A stretch of DNA of 64,000 bases from Kribbella kalugense (GTDB lineage: Bacteria > Actinomycetota > Actinomycetes > Propionibacteriales > Kribbellaceae). Below are positions 8,179 to 17,923 of the stretch, piece after piece. The position numbers were made by a program, and so were the translations under genes. The notes below the pieces were generated by a model. The model was not told the DNA's origin, searched no databases, and worked only from the letters and a program-made list of their open reading frames with translations. The stretch spans positions 1,612,001 through 1,676,000 of the forward strand of contig NZ_SODF01000001.1 in NCBI RefSeq assembly GCF_004365875.1. Direction: 5' to 3'. Within the stretch, counting starts at the first letter, position 1; the number at the start of each line of letters is the position of its first letter.

Positions 8179-9195
8179 GTGAGCAGCGAACCAGATTCCG
8201 CCCTGACCGTCATGCTGGCGATGAGCGAGACCAGCCGGGACCGCGTCCTCGTGCCGCGGGTCCTGGAGCGGCTCGAGGCGGTCGCCACCGTGCTCCCGGT
8301 CGGCCCGGGGAACAGCTTCCTGGCCGACCCCGCCGTCCGGGCCGCGCTGCCGGACGTCGACGTACTGCTCACCGGCTGGGGCTGCCCGCGGATCGGTCCG
8401 GAGGTCCTCGACGCGGCGCCGAAGCTGCAGGCGATCCTGCACGCGGCTGGCTCGGTCAAGGCGATCGTCGACCCGGCAGTCTTCGACCGCGGCATCCAGG
8501 TGTCGTCGGCGGCCACCGCCAATGCGCAGCCGGTTGCCGAGTTCACGGTCGCGGCAATCGTCCTCGCCGGGAAGCGGGCGTTCCGGCTCGCGGCGCAGTA
8601 CCGGATCGAGCGGCGGAAGGCCGACCCGCACGGGATGCCGGGCAGTTACGGTTCGACGGTTGGCCTGCTGGGCGCCTCGCGGATCGCGAAGATGGTTGCC
8701 GAGCGACTGCGGGCCTTCGACCTGCAGGTGCTGATCAGCGATCCGTACCTGACTACGGCCGAGGCGGCTGAGCTCGGCGCGGAGCTGGTCGACAACGACA
8801 CGCTGTTCAGCCGGAGCGACATCCTCAGCGTGCACGCGCCGTTGATTCCGGAGACGGTCGGGCTGGTCGATGCCCGGTTGCTTGGGCTGCTGAAGGACGG
8901 CGCGGTCCTGATCAACACGGCCCGCGGCAAGATCATCGACGCCGAAGCGCTGCTGAGCGAATGCGTGTCCGGCCGGATCGACGCCGTACTCGATGTGACC
9001 GACCCGGAGCCGCTGCCGCCGGACTCGCCGCTGCTCGACCTGCCGAACGTCTTCGTCACGCCGCACGTAGCCGGTGCCGTCGGCAACGAGATCGCCCGCC
9101 TCGGCGAACTCGCCGTCAGCGAACTCGAACGCCTAGCCGCCGGCCAGCCGTTGCAGCACGCCATCAGCCCCACCGAAATCGGAAGGCTCGCATGA
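8179..9195 (+). CDS. D-isomer-specific 2-hydroxyacid dehydrogenase family protein
   Basis: 338 residues from the GTG at 8179; upstream in-frame codons up to 8077 are not convincing protein. The NAD domain has an unusual GLLGASRIAKMV in place of GxGxxG. The family landmarks LINTARGKIIDAEAL (Arg), VLDVTDPEPLPPDSPL (Glu) and FVTPHVAGAVG (His) are present. It should oxidise or reduce a 2-hydroxy acid, probably sugar-derived given the DUF2264 partner. The stop overlaps the DUF2264 ATG (ATGA). Confidence 0.82.
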   Translation: MSSEPDSALTVMLAMSETSRDRVLVPRVLERLEAVATVLPVGPGNSFLADPAVRAALPDVDVLLTGWGCPRIGPEVLDAAPKLQAILHAAGSVKAIVDPAVFDRGIQVSSAATANAQPVAEFTVAAIVLAGKRAFRLAAQYRIERRKADPHGMPGSYGSTVGLLGASRIAKMVAERLRAFDLQVLISDPYLTTAEAAELGAELVDNDTLFSRSDILSVHAPLIPETVGLVDARLLGLLKDGAVLINTARGKIIDAEALLSECVSGRIDAVLDVTDPEPLPPDSPLLDLPNVFVTPHVAGAVGNEIARLGELAVSELERLAAGQPLQHAISPTEIGRLA

Positions 9196-11090
9196 TTCTC
9201 CCTGATACCGACCGGGTTCTCTCTCGTCAGACCGGGTGGAGCCGGGCGCACTGGGAGGCGTTGGCGGATCATCTGCTCGACTCGCTGGTGCCGTACTTCT
9301 CCCCCGGCGCCTCCCTGGTCGAGTTGCCCGGGCGGCCGAGTCGGTCCGGTACGGCGTCCGACGCGCTGGAAGGGTTCGCCCGGTCGTTCATGCTGGCCGC
9401 CTTCCGCATCGCGGGCGTGCAGGGCAAGGGCTGCGAGGCACTGATCGAGCGGTACGCGCGGGGTGTCGCGAACGGAGCGAATCCGGACCACCCCGACGCG
9501 TGGCTGCGGCTGACCCCGAGGTCCCAGCAGATGGTCGAGGCCGCAGCGATCGCGGTGTCGCTGCACGAGACCCGGGAGTGGATCTGGGACCGACTCGACT
9601 CGCGGGCGCAGCAGCAGGTGGCCGAGTGGCTCGGTGGTTTCAACGGGTCCACGACGCACGACAACAACTGGCGGCTGTTCCAGGTCGTGAGCGAGCAGTT
9701 CCTCGCGTCGGTCGGGGCTCCGTACTCGCAGGACGACATCGACGGCGGGCTCGACCGGATCGAGGACTGGTACGTCGGCCGTGGCTGGTACTCCGACGGC
9801 GACGGGCAGAACTACGACAACTACATCGGCTGGGCGATGCACCTCTATCCCGGACTGTGGGCGCGGATGGCGGCCGCGACGCCGGGTGCACAGTACGAGG
9901 ACCGGCTGAAGCTGTATCGCGACCGGATCAAACTCTTCCTCGAGGACGCGTTGTACCTCGTCGGGAACGACGGTGCGCCGATCTACCAGGGGCGTTCGCT
10001 GACGTACCGGATGGCGGCCGCTACGCCGTACTGGATGGGAGCGATCCTGGACTCGACTCCGCTCACGCCGGGTGAGACGCGGCGGCTGTGCTCCGGGATC
10101 GCGCGGCATTTCGTGCAACACGGCGTACCGGATGAGCGTGGCGTGCTGACGCTCGGGTGGTACGACACCTTCCTACCGACGACGCAGCAGTACTCCGGAC
10201 CTGGATCGCCGTACTGGGCGTCGAAGGGGTTCGTCGGGCTGATCCTGCCGCCGGAGCACCCGGTGTGGACGGAGCCGGAGGACTCGATCCCGCTCGACGA
10301 TGCGGATCAACTGCGGGCGATGCCGGAGCCGGGTTGGATCGTGCATGCGAGCCGCCATGACCAGGTCGTGCAGTTGGTGAACCACGGCGCCGACCATGCT
10401 CCGGTGGCCGAGCCGGAGGGTGTGGAGCCAGCGGGCGATCCGCACTACAACCGGCTGGCTTATGCGAACCACGCGGGACCGGACTTGTCCGACAGCGAGC
10501 CGCAGGTCGACAACCTGATCTCGCTGGTCTCCCCCGATGGAACGACCAGCGGGCGTGGGCGGATCCGGCGGCTCGGGGTGGATGGTCACACTGCGTCGTC
10601 GTGGAACAAGGCGTGGCTCGGATCCGAGGGTCCGTGGGCGATCGAGGTCACGTCGGTGGTGCACAGCGGGTGGGAGATCCGGTGTGCGCTGGTCGAGGGG
10701 CCGGCCGGGGCGCTCGTTCGCAGCGGTGGGTTCGCGGTCGCCGGTGAGACCTTGCCAGAGGCAACAGTCGGCCAGGTGGTTGCGTCGGCGCGGAACGCGG
10801 ACGGTCTCGTGTCGGCGGTGGTCGGGCTGCACGGATACGACAAGGCCGGCGTACATCGCGGGTTGGGCGTGAACCCGTTCGGTGCGCACTCGGCCACGCC
10901 GTACCTGACGGCACCGCATGACGGGCAGCCGTTGGTGCTCGTCAACGCAGTACTGCTGACCCGGGACGCGTTGCGGCCGGAAGCGCTTGCCGAGGGCATC
11001 GATGTGGCCGTCGATGGTACGACGGTGCGGATCGGCCTACCCGGTGGTGGCGTCGAGGTGGTCGAACTGGGACAAAATCGAATCGGTTAG
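9192..11090 (+). CDS. DUF2264 domain protein
   Basis: 632-residue protein. The N-terminal two thirds match DUF2264, an alpha/alpha-barrel-like family: SRAHWEALADHLLDSLVPYF, EWLGGFNGSTTHDNNWRLFQ and GRGWYSDGDGQNYDNYIGWA. A beta-rich C-terminal region follows. The family is usually found in polysaccharide utilisation loci and is thought to act on uronic-acid-containing sugars; here that is inference. No signal peptide, so probably cytoplasmic. Start ATG overlaps the upstream stop by 4 nt. Confidence 0.78.
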   Translation: MILPDTDRVLSRQTGWSRAHWEALADHLLDSLVPYFSPGASLVELPGRPSRSGTASDALEGFARSFMLAAFRIAGVQGKGCEALIERYARGVANGANPDHPDAWLRLTPRSQQMVEAAAIAVSLHETREWIWDRLDSRAQQQVAEWLGGFNGSTTHDNNWRLFQVVSEQFLASVGAPYSQDDIDGGLDRIEDWYVGRGWYSDGDGQNYDNYIGWAMHLYPGLWARMAAATPGAQYEDRLKLYRDRIKLFLEDALYLVGNDGAPIYQGRSLTYRMAAATPYWMGAILDSTPLTPGETRRLCSGIARHFVQHGVPDERGVLTLGWYDTFLPTTQQYSGPGSPYWASKGFVGLILPPEHPVWTEPEDSIPLDDADQLRAMPEPGWIVHASRHDQVVQLVNHGADHAPVAEPEGVEPAGDPHYNRLAYANHAGPDLSDSEPQVDNLISLVSPDGTTSGRGRIRRLGVDGHTASSWNKAWLGSEGPWAIEVTSVVHSGWEIRCALVEGPAGALVRSGGFAVAGETLPEATVGQVVASARNADGLVSAVVGLHGYDKAGVHRGLGVNPFGAHSATPYLTAPHDGQPLVLVNAVLLTRDALRPEALAEGIDVAVDGTTVRIGLPGGGVEVVELGQNRIG

Positions 11091-11135
11091 GTCAGCCTCG
11101 CCAAGGGTGTGTAATCGGCCGATGGCCGTTAGATT
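11087..11135 (+). promoter_or_regulatory. Iron box (IdeR/DtxR-like) and -10 of the ferritin gene
   Basis: TTAGGTCAGCCTCGCCAAG (11087-11105) agrees with the DtxR/IdeR consensus at 13 of 19 positions, with a perfect TTAGGT half. It overlaps the DUF2264 stop and lies upstream of TAGATT (11130-11135), a -10 box 6 nt before the ferritin ATG. In mycobacteria bfrB is activated by iron-loaded IdeR bound upstream; the position fits the same logic. Confidence 0.5.
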
Positions 11136-11141
11136 GACGGG

Positions 11142-11669
11142 ATGAGCACGTACGAAAAACTTCTGCAGGAACAGATCCGTAACGAGTTCACGGCCTCACA
11201 GCAGTATGTGGCGGTCGCTGTCTGGTACGACGACCAGGATCTGCCGCAGCTGGCCGCGCACTTCTACAAGCAGTCACTGGAAGAGCGCAACCACGCGATG
11301 ATGATGGTCCAGTACCTGCTGGACAAGGACATCCGGCCGCACATCCCGTCGGTCGGCGAGGTCGAGTCCGACTTCAAGTCCGCGCTGGAGCCGCTCGAGC
11401 TCGCGCTGGCGCAGGAAATCACCGTCACCAAGCAGATCGAGACGCTGGCGCGTACTGCGCGCGACGAGTCGGACTACATCGGCGAGCAGTTCATGCAGTG
11501 GTTCCTCAAGGAGCAGGTCGAGGAGGTCGCCGCGATGAAGACCCTGGTCAACGTCGCGAACCGCGCCGGCGACAACCTGTTCCACCTCGAGGACTTCCTG
11601 GCCCGCGAGGTCGTCGGCGACGCCGGCTCAGACCCGACCGCCCCCACCGCGGCCGGCGGCACGGTCTAA
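11142..11669 (+). CDS. bfrB: Ferritin (BfrB-type, non-haem)
   Basis: 175-residue ferritin storing iron in a 24-mer shell. Ferroxidase ligands are visible: Glu in NEFTASQQYVAVAVWY, ExxH in LEERNHAMMMVQYLL, Glu in ALAQEITVTKQI and the EQVEEVAAM helix. No haem-binding Met equivalent was evident. The transcript is probably leaderless, with TAGATT 6 nt before ATG. Length fits mycobacterial BfrB (181). Confidence 0.9.
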   Translation: MSTYEKLLQEQIRNEFTASQQYVAVAVWYDDQDLPQLAAHFYKQSLEERNHAMMMVQYLLDKDIRPHIPSVGEVESDFKSALEPLELALAQEITVTKQIETLARTARDESDYIGEQFMQWFLKEQVEEVAAMKTLVNVANRAGDNLFHLEDFLAREVVGDAGSDPTAPTAAGGTV

Positions 11670-11677
11670 GCGTTCAG

Positions 11678-13564
11678 CTACCAGCTTCCTCCGCCTCCGC
11701 CGCCGCCACCGCCGCCGGAGGAGCCGCCGCTGAAGCCGGAGGAGCTGCCGCCGCCACCGCCGGAGCTGGATGGCGTGGGTGGCGGGTCGAAGGTGCTTGC
11801 GAGGGTCGCGCCGACGGCGCCCGCGGTCCAGCCGGACGTGTAGTAGGACGGGCCGTAGTACCAGACAGGATCCGGTGTGATCCGGCCCGCGGCGACCAGT
11901 TGCTGACAGACCTTCTGCCAGCGGTCGGCGAGACCGAAGACGATTGCCCAGGGCAGGTACTTCGAGAAGATGTCCTCGCCCTCTTCGAAGCGCAATTGGT
12001 CCGCCTCGGCCGTCGCGAGGTACGTCTGGAAGCCGACCAACTGGTCCGTCACCGCTCGCCCGGCCGGGTTCCGCTGACCGCGGCCGCGGATGCCAATCCA
12101 GATGCCGATGGCAACGATCACCGCGACCACCGGGATCGCGATCACCACCGCGCGGCCCGCTCCCCCGGTCGCCGCGGCGGTGACCGTCCCGGCGAAACCG
12201 GCGCCGACCACCCAGATGGCGATCATCGCCATGCAGGCGCAGCCGAAGCCGTTCTTGAAGACCGACCCGCCGCCGGCTCGTGGCATCCGCAGGTACCACT
12301 GACGCTGCTTCACCTGCTCGCGGAGCGCGGTGATCATCGAGGTGTGTGCGGTCCGCATGGTGTTGTCCCCGACCGCACCGCGCTTGAGCAGTACCTCCGA
12401 CCCCGGCTGCAGCGTCGGGAACAGGCCCGTCATCAGCGCCTGCTCGTGCGGCGCGGTCGCGACCGCAGGGTTCAGCAGGACGGCCTTCTGCGTGTCACCC
12501 GAGTTGTCGATCCGTACGCCGCCCCGCACCGCCAGGTCGATCAGGGTCGCCGCGGTCTCGGTCGTGTTCGCCTTCGCGTCGATCAGCAGTCCGCCCTCGG
12601 CGACCGGGATCCTCGGCGGCGAGAACGCGACCGGGATCTGGTCCTTCCGGAGGTCGTCCTTGACCGGTTCGGCCGCGACACCGCTCGGCGGGAAGGTCCC
12701 CGGCGGCATTCCGGCGTACCGCTGGTCCTTGTTGCCGACCTTGGCGTAGATGGCGGCGAGGACGATCGCGACCGCACTGACCAGGCCGGAGCCGATGAGC
12801 GAGAGCCAGGACAGGCCGTTGCGCTCCATCCAGTTCGGCGGGTCGGACAGGATCGGCGTGTCGTTCTGTACGGCGCCTGCCGCGATCCCGGCGACGATCG
12901 TCAACTGCTCTCCACGCCCGAGCTGGGATGCGCCGAACACACCCTTCTGGCCGACGACCGACTTCTGCGGGCAGGAGTCAGTCGCGCCGGCTGGGCCGGA
13001 GAAGCACTCGACCTGGGTCACGCCCTGCGGGACCTGGACGTTGACCGTGACCTGGTCGATCGTCGCGTCCCAGGCGGAGCCGGTGGCGTCCCAGTACAGC
13101 TCGCTGTGGTCGGCGAAGTGCCGTAGCGCGCCGCGCACGTCGTACGAGATCACGTACGTCGCCTCGTCGCCGGAGATCGTCTGGTCCGCCGAGCCGATCT
13201 TGATCTGGGTGTTCTCGTTGCGCTGGTTGTTCTCCTGGAACGTGTCCGTGGTGAACTCGTCCGAGACGTTCGGTGTCGGCGTGGAGACCTCGATGTTCGA
13301 GACCTGGTATTCCTGGTCCTTCGAATCGTCGTCCTTGTAGGGCTCCCGGGTGACCAGGTCCCGGTAGATGCCGTGCCGGCCGCTGGTCGCGAAGACGTAG
13401 TCGATCGTCTCCTTCACATGCAGTACGCCGTCCGCCGAGACGGTGTAGTCGATGGTGAAGTTCCTGATCTCGTCGCCCACGTCCGCCGACGCCGGCGCGG
13501 CGAACCCCGCCAGCGCCAATGCGGCGAAAAGCGAGCTGATGACGACCCCGAGTGCCTTACGCAT
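11678..13564 (-). CDS. DUF2207 family membrane protein with poly-Gly tail
   Basis: 628 residues. Signal peptide at residues 1-27 (MRKALGVVISSLFAALALAG). The extracellular DUF2207 beta-domain follows (RNFTIDYTVSADGVLHVKET, GRHGIYRDL), then a TM segment near residue 235, a cytosolic domain and two more TM segments near 430-480. It ends in a Ser/Gly-rich tail with a run of ten Gly and terminal SW. Function of the family is unknown. TAGTGT (13577-13572) lies 7 nt before the ATG, suggesting a leaderless start. Confidence 0.82.
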   Translation of the reverse strand: MRKALGVVISSLFAALALAGFAAPASADVGDEIRNFTIDYTVSADGVLHVKETIDYVFATSGRHGIYRDLVTREPYKDDDSKDQEYQVSNIEVSTPTPNVSDEFTTDTFQENNQRNENTQIKIGSADQTISGDEATYVISYDVRGALRHFADHSELYWDATGSAWDATIDQVTVNVQVPQGVTQVECFSGPAGATDSCPQKSVVGQKGVFGASQLGRGEQLTIVAGIAAGAVQNDTPILSDPPNWMERNGLSWLSLIGSGLVSAVAIVLAAIYAKVGNKDQRYAGMPPGTFPPSGVAAEPVKDDLRKDQIPVAFSPPRIPVAEGGLLIDAKANTTETAATLIDLAVRGGVRIDNSGDTQKAVLLNPAVATAPHEQALMTGLFPTLQPGSEVLLKRGAVGDNTMRTAHTSMITALREQVKQRQWYLRMPRAGGGSVFKNGFGCACMAMIAIWVVGAGFAGTVTAAATGGAGRAVVIAIPVVAVIVAIGIWIGIRGRGQRNPAGRAVTDQLVGFQTYLATAEADQLRFEEGEDIFSKYLPWAIVFGLADRWQKVCQQLVAAGRITPDPVWYYGPSYYTSGWTAGAVGATLASTFDPPPTPSSSGGGGGSSSGFSGGSSGGGGGGGGGGSW

Positions 13565-13684
13565 GCCCAGGACACTATCCAGCGCGAGGGTCCGGAGGTG
13601 GGACCTCCGCGACGAATCCGCTACCGGATGGCTCTTGTGCGAAGTGTCCGTTAGGGGAATCGTGGGTGGACCAGGAGGAACGTC

Positions 13685-15811
13685 ATGGCAGACAAGACGA
13701 ATGCTTCCCAAGGCACCGGAGCCGCGCCCGCTGCGGACAGTCCGGACGCCATCCGCAACGTGGTCCTGGTCGGCCCGTCCGGGTCCGGCAAGACCACCCT
13801 TGTCGAGGCCTTGCTGGTGGCCTCCGGCGTCCTGAACAGACCCGGCACCGTCCTGGACGGAACCACGGTGTGCGACTTCGACGACGCCGAGGTCCGGCAG
13901 CAACGCTCCGTCGGCCTGTCGCTCGCCTCACTGCCGCACGACGGCGTCAAGGTGAACCTGATCGACACCCCCGGGTACGCCGATTTCGTCGGCGAACTGC
14001 GGGCCGGGCTGCGTGCCGCCGACTGTGCGCTGTTCGTGGTCGCGGCGAACGAGGGCGTCGACGAGCCGACCAAGGCACTGTGGCAGGAGTGCGACCAGGT
14101 CGGGATGCCGCGGGCCGTCGTGATCACCAAGCTCGACCACGCGCGCGCCAACTACCAGAACGCGCTTTCCACCGCGCAGAACGCGTTCGGCGACAAGGTG
14201 CTGCCGCTCTACCTGCCCGCTGGTGACGGGCTGATCGGGCTGCTCTCCCAGTCGTACTTCGACTACTCCGGCGGCAACCGCTCGACCGCGGCCCCGGACC
14301 CGTCGTACGCCGATGAGATCGAAGACCTCCGCGGCACGCTGATCGAGGGAATCATCGAGGAGTCCGAGGACGAGTCGCTGATGGACCGGTACCTGGGCGG
14401 CGAGGAGATCGACCAGAAGGTGCTGATCGAGGACTTGGAGCGCGCGGTCGCGCGCGGCTCGTTCTTCCCGGTCGTCCCGGTCTGCAGCGCCTCCGGAATC
14501 GGTACGTACGAGCTGCTCGAGGTGATCACCAGCGGGTTCCCGTCGCCACCGGAGCACACCATCCCGGAAGCGTTCAACCCGCACGGCGTCGCCCGCAAGG
14601 GCCTCGCGTGCGACCCGGACGGGCCCCTGCTCGCCGAGGTGGTGAAGACGACGTCGGATCCCTACGTCGGCAGGGTGAGCCTGGTGCGGGTGTTCTCCGG
14701 CACCATCAGGCCCGACACGACAGTCCACGTGTCGGGCCATTTCACGTCCTTCTTCGGAGACCACAACTCACACGAGGACCACGACGAGGACGAGCGGATC
14801 GGCGCGCTCTCGTTCCCGCTCGGCAAGACCCAGCGGCCGGCGGGTCAGGTGGTCGCCGGTGACGTCTGCGCGATCGGCCGGCTGACTCGTGCCGAGACCG
14901 GCGACTCGCTGTCAGATAAAGCGGATCCGCTGCTGCTGAAGCCCTGGAACATGCCCGAGCCGTTGCTGCCGATCGCCGTACAGGCGCATACCAAGACCGA
15001 TGACGACAAGCTCGGTGTCGGGTTGCAGCGGCTGGCGGCCGAGGATCCGACCCTACGGATCGAGCAGAACCCGGAGACCCACCAGATCGTGCTGTGGTGC
15101 ATGGGCGAGGCGCACTCCGACGTCGTCCTGGACGCCCTCGCGAACCGGTACGGCGTGACCGTCGACACCGTCGAGCTGCGGGTCCCGATGCGGGAAACGT
15201 TCCTCGGTTCGGCCAAGGGTCACGGGCGGCATGTGAAACAGTCCGGCGGGCATGGTCAGTACGCCGTCTGCGACATCGAGGTCGCGCCGTTGCCGCAGGG
15301 TGGCGGGTTCGAGTTCGTCGACAAGGTGGTCGGTGGGGCGGTGCCGCGGCAGTTCATCCCGAGTGTCGAGAAGGGCATCCGGGCGCAGATGGAGAAGGGA
15401 GTCGGGGCCGGGTACCCGATGGTCGACATCCGGGTCACGTTGCTGGACGGGAAGTCGCACAGCGTCGACTCGTCGGACATGGCGTTCCAGATGGCCGGTG
15501 GGCTGGCGTTGCGCGAGGCCGCGGCTGCTGCACGCGTCACGATGCTCGAGCCGGTGGACCTCGTGTCGGTGCTGGTGCCGGACGAGCTGGTCGGTGCGGT
15601 GATGAGTGATCTGTCCGGACGGCGCGGCCGGCTGCTCGGGACGGACAAGGTCGGCGAGGACAGGACGCTGGTGAAGGCCGAAGTACCGCAGGTGGAGATC
15701 ACCCGCTACACCATCGATCTCCGCTCGCTGTCCCACGGCGCCGCCACCTTCAGTCGCGAGTTCTCCCGCTACGAGGCAATGCCAGACTCCGCCGCAGCCA
15801 AACTCAAGTGA
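13685..15811 (+). CDS. Elongation factor G-like protein (EF-G2)
   Basis: 708-residue translational GTPase of the actinobacterial EF-G2 group. The P loop is GPSGSGKTT, G3 is DTPGYADF and G4 is TKLD; domains II-V follow, including GHGRHVKQSGGHGQYAVCDI in domain IV. Compared with FusA the switch I region is divergent (QQRSVGLSLASL), as in mycobacterial FusA2 proteins, whose role is unsettled. AGGAGGA precedes the ATG. The last 8 nt overlap the convergent AAA ATPase gene. Confidence 0.87.
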   Translation: MADKTNASQGTGAAPAADSPDAIRNVVLVGPSGSGKTTLVEALLVASGVLNRPGTVLDGTTVCDFDDAEVRQQRSVGLSLASLPHDGVKVNLIDTPGYADFVGELRAGLRAADCALFVVAANEGVDEPTKALWQECDQVGMPRAVVITKLDHARANYQNALSTAQNAFGDKVLPLYLPAGDGLIGLLSQSYFDYSGGNRSTAAPDPSYADEIEDLRGTLIEGIIEESEDESLMDRYLGGEEIDQKVLIEDLERAVARGSFFPVVPVCSASGIGTYELLEVITSGFPSPPEHTIPEAFNPHGVARKGLACDPDGPLLAEVVKTTSDPYVGRVSLVRVFSGTIRPDTTVHVSGHFTSFFGDHNSHEDHDEDERIGALSFPLGKTQRPAGQVVAGDVCAIGRLTRAETGDSLSDKADPLLLKPWNMPEPLLPIAVQAHTKTDDDKLGVGLQRLAAEDPTLRIEQNPETHQIVLWCMGEAHSDVVLDALANRYGVTVDTVELRVPMRETFLGSAKGHGRHVKQSGGHGQYAVCDIEVAPLPQGGGFEFVDKVVGGAVPRQFIPSVEKGIRAQMEKGVGAGYPMVDIRVTLLDGKSHSVDSSDMAFQMAGGLALREAAAAARVTMLEPVDLVSVLVPDELVGAVMSDLSGRRGRLLGTDKVGEDRTLVKAEVPQVEITRYTIDLRSLSHGAATFSREFSRYEAMPDSAAAKLK

Positions 15812-17051
15812 GTCGGCGGCGTACGTCACGCGACTTGAGGTACGCCGCTACATCGTCATAGCGCTCGCTCTGGTTGGCGAACTCTATGTAGGACCGCACG
15901 CGGTGTAGCCAGTCGAGCGTGGACGGCTTGACCGACGCGAGCGCCTCGGTCAGGTGACGCATGGCCAGGGGCGGCTCGCCGCCACTGGAGAGCGCCTCGT
16001 CGATCACCTTGTCCACGCCGCGCTCGATCAGGGCGCGCAGGTCGGCGCCGCTGAACATCGGCGTCTGGTCGGCGAGGGCCTTGAGGTCGAGCCCGTCGAC
16101 CGGGACGTCCTTCGTCAGGACCTTCAAGATGTCGGCCCGTGCCGGCTCGTCCGGCGGCGGTACGAAGATGACCCGGTCGAAGCGGCCCGGGCGGAGCATC
16201 GCCTCGTCCACGTCCCACGGCGCGTTCGAAGCGGCCAAGACCAGCAGGCCGTCGTTCTCGGAGCCGATCGCGTCGAGCTCCTGCAGCAGTACGTCGACCA
16301 GCCGCCTCGCCTCGGACCCACCGTGCTTGTGCCGGGCGAACGCCAACGCGTCCAGCTCGTCGAGGAACAGCACGCACGGCCCGTTGGCGCGGGCACGCTC
16401 GAACGCCTCGTGCAGGTTGCGCTCCGAGACCCCGAGGTACGGGTCCATCACGTCCTCGATCCGGACGTTGATGAACGGCAGACCGCACTCCCCCGCCGTC
16501 GCCCGCGCGAGCAGGGTCTTGCCGCAACCGGGCGGGCCGTAGAGCATCACGCCGCCGCCGGACTTCCGCCCGTACTTCTCGTACAGCTCCGGTCGGCTCT
16601 GCGGGAGGATGACCATCCGGTGGATGACCCGCTTGATCTCCTCCATCCCGCCGACCTGGTCGAAGGTGGTCGTCTCCTTCACCGGGTCGGCGCTCAGAGG
16701 GTCGTAATCCTCCTCAGCACCGACCTTGATGCGTACGCCGCTGCGCTCAGCGATCATGCCGTCCACCAACTGCTGCAGCCGCCCGGTCCCCTCGACGACT
16801 CCCTGCTGACGGGCCGCCTCCAGCAGATTCCGCAGCAGAGCGAGCCGTCCGTTTGCCGCGGCCAGCTCGCCGACCGGAACGAACTGGTCATCCGGCAACC
16901 CTTGCTGATCAAGCAGTACGACGTACTGGTCGAGCGCGTCCTCGATCTCGCTGTCCGCCACCAACGACTCCGCAAGCACAAGCCGCCGGAGCACGTCGTC
17001 CGGGTTGGCGTCGACCGCCTTTCTGAGGGCAGCGATCCGGTCGTTACTCAT
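15804..17051 (-). CDS. AAA+ ATPase with N-terminal TPR-like region
   Basis: 415 residues. Helical repeat-like N terminus (1-110), then one AAA domain: Walker A GPPGCGKT, Walker B CVLFLDELDAL, sensor 1 LAASN and arginine finger MLRPGRFDR, with VGGMEEIK ahead as in FtsH/Cdc48-type proteins. No protease domain. The start overlaps the stop of the upstream TPR gene (ATGA), so the two are probably co-translated and may work together. Substrate unknown. Confidence 0.82.
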   Translation of the reverse strand: MSNDRIAALRKAVDANPDDVLRRLVLAESLVADSEIEDALDQYVVLLDQQGLPDDQFVPVGELAAANGRLALLRNLLEAARQQGVVEGTGRLQQLVDGMIAERSGVRIKVGAEEDYDPLSADPVKETTTFDQVGGMEEIKRVIHRMVILPQSRPELYEKYGRKSGGGVMLYGPPGCGKTLLARATAGECGLPFINVRIEDVMDPYLGVSERNLHEAFERARANGPCVLFLDELDALAFARHKHGGSEARRLVDVLLQELDAIGSENDGLLVLAASNAPWDVDEAMLRPGRFDRVIFVPPPDEPARADILKVLTKDVPVDGLDLKALADQTPMFSGADLRALIERGVDKVIDEALSSGGEPPLAMRHLTEALASVKPSTLDWLHRVRSYIEFANQSERYDDVAAYLKSRDVRRRLT

Positions 17052-17923
17052 GATCCCCACTTTCGGTTGATCCAGCGGCGGACCAGCGGTGGGGCCACCC
17101 ACGAGTACACGCAGAACGCCAGCCAAATCATGGCGAACGCGAAGGACAATGGCGCCAGACCGACGGCGCGGAGGCCGTAGATCACCGCGACCGCGCCGAT
17201 CCAGACGATCATCGGATTGACGCGGGTGAACGGGCGCAGCGGAAGCATCAGCGGATGGTTGAACAGCTTCGCCTGGCGGGCGGCCGCTCGCAGGTCCGCG
17301 TCACCGGGCTGGGACGCGGCCGCGGAGGCGAGGGACGTGTACCCGGACCTCGGGTCGCCGGTCAGCATGGACGCCGTACCGTGCAGGGCTCGGGCGTTCG
17401 GGTCTTCGGGGTCGTGCGCCAGCGCTTCGGTGCTGTGGCGGTGCATGTCGCGGTCCTTGCCGAGCGCGAACGCGACCTGCGCGCGAGCAGCCGAGACGGC
17501 GACGCTCTCCGGCGCATGGGACGCGGCCCGCTCGACCAGGGCGCTCGCCTTCTGGGCCTGTCCGGCAGCCAGGCAGACGTGCGCGTAGCCGAGCAGAAGA
17601 TCAGGTTCGTTCGGGTCGAGGCTCAGGCCTTGCAGGAACGCCGCCTCGGCCTCGGGCAGGCGGCCTTCGGATCGCAGTGCCGCGCCGAGGATGTGCAGCA
17701 TCGCCGGGAACGGGCCATGCTGGGCGAGGCCGTCACGCAGTACGTCGACGGCCTCGGCGTTCCGGTCGGTAGCGTGCAGAGCGGCGCCGCGGAACAAGTA
17801 CGCGCGGTAGTCGACAGCCGCGTCGCCCCAGAGTCCCTGCAACTCGTCCAGAGCGCGCTCGGGGTGACCGATCTGCAGCCAGTGCGCGGCCATCCGCAGG
17901 CGGGCGTCGCTCGGATCGTTCAT
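17048..17923 (-). CDS. Tetratricopeptide-repeat membrane protein
   Basis: 291 residues. TPR-like helices occupy about residues 1-205 (for example RMAAHWLQIGHPERALDELQ and LPEAEAAFLQGLSLDPNEPD); two TM segments lie near residues 225-275 and a basic tail ends the protein. Start at 17923 overlaps the stop of the upstream membrane protein gene. Middle gene of a three-gene operon with the AAA ATPase; a scaffold role is inferred. Confidence 0.75.
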   Translation of the reverse strand: MNDPSDARLRMAAHWLQIGHPERALDELQGLWGDAAVDYRAYLFRGAALHATDRNAEAVDVLRDGLAQHGPFPAMLHILGAALRSEGRLPEAEAAFLQGLSLDPNEPDLLLGYAHVCLAAGQAQKASALVERAASHAPESVAVSAARAQVAFALGKDRDMHRHSTEALAHDPEDPNARALHGTASMLTGDPRSGYTSLASAAASQPGDADLRAAARQAKLFNHPLMLPLRPFTRVNPMIVWIGAVAVIYGLRAVGLAPLSFAFAMIWLAFCVYSWVAPPLVRRWINRKWGS

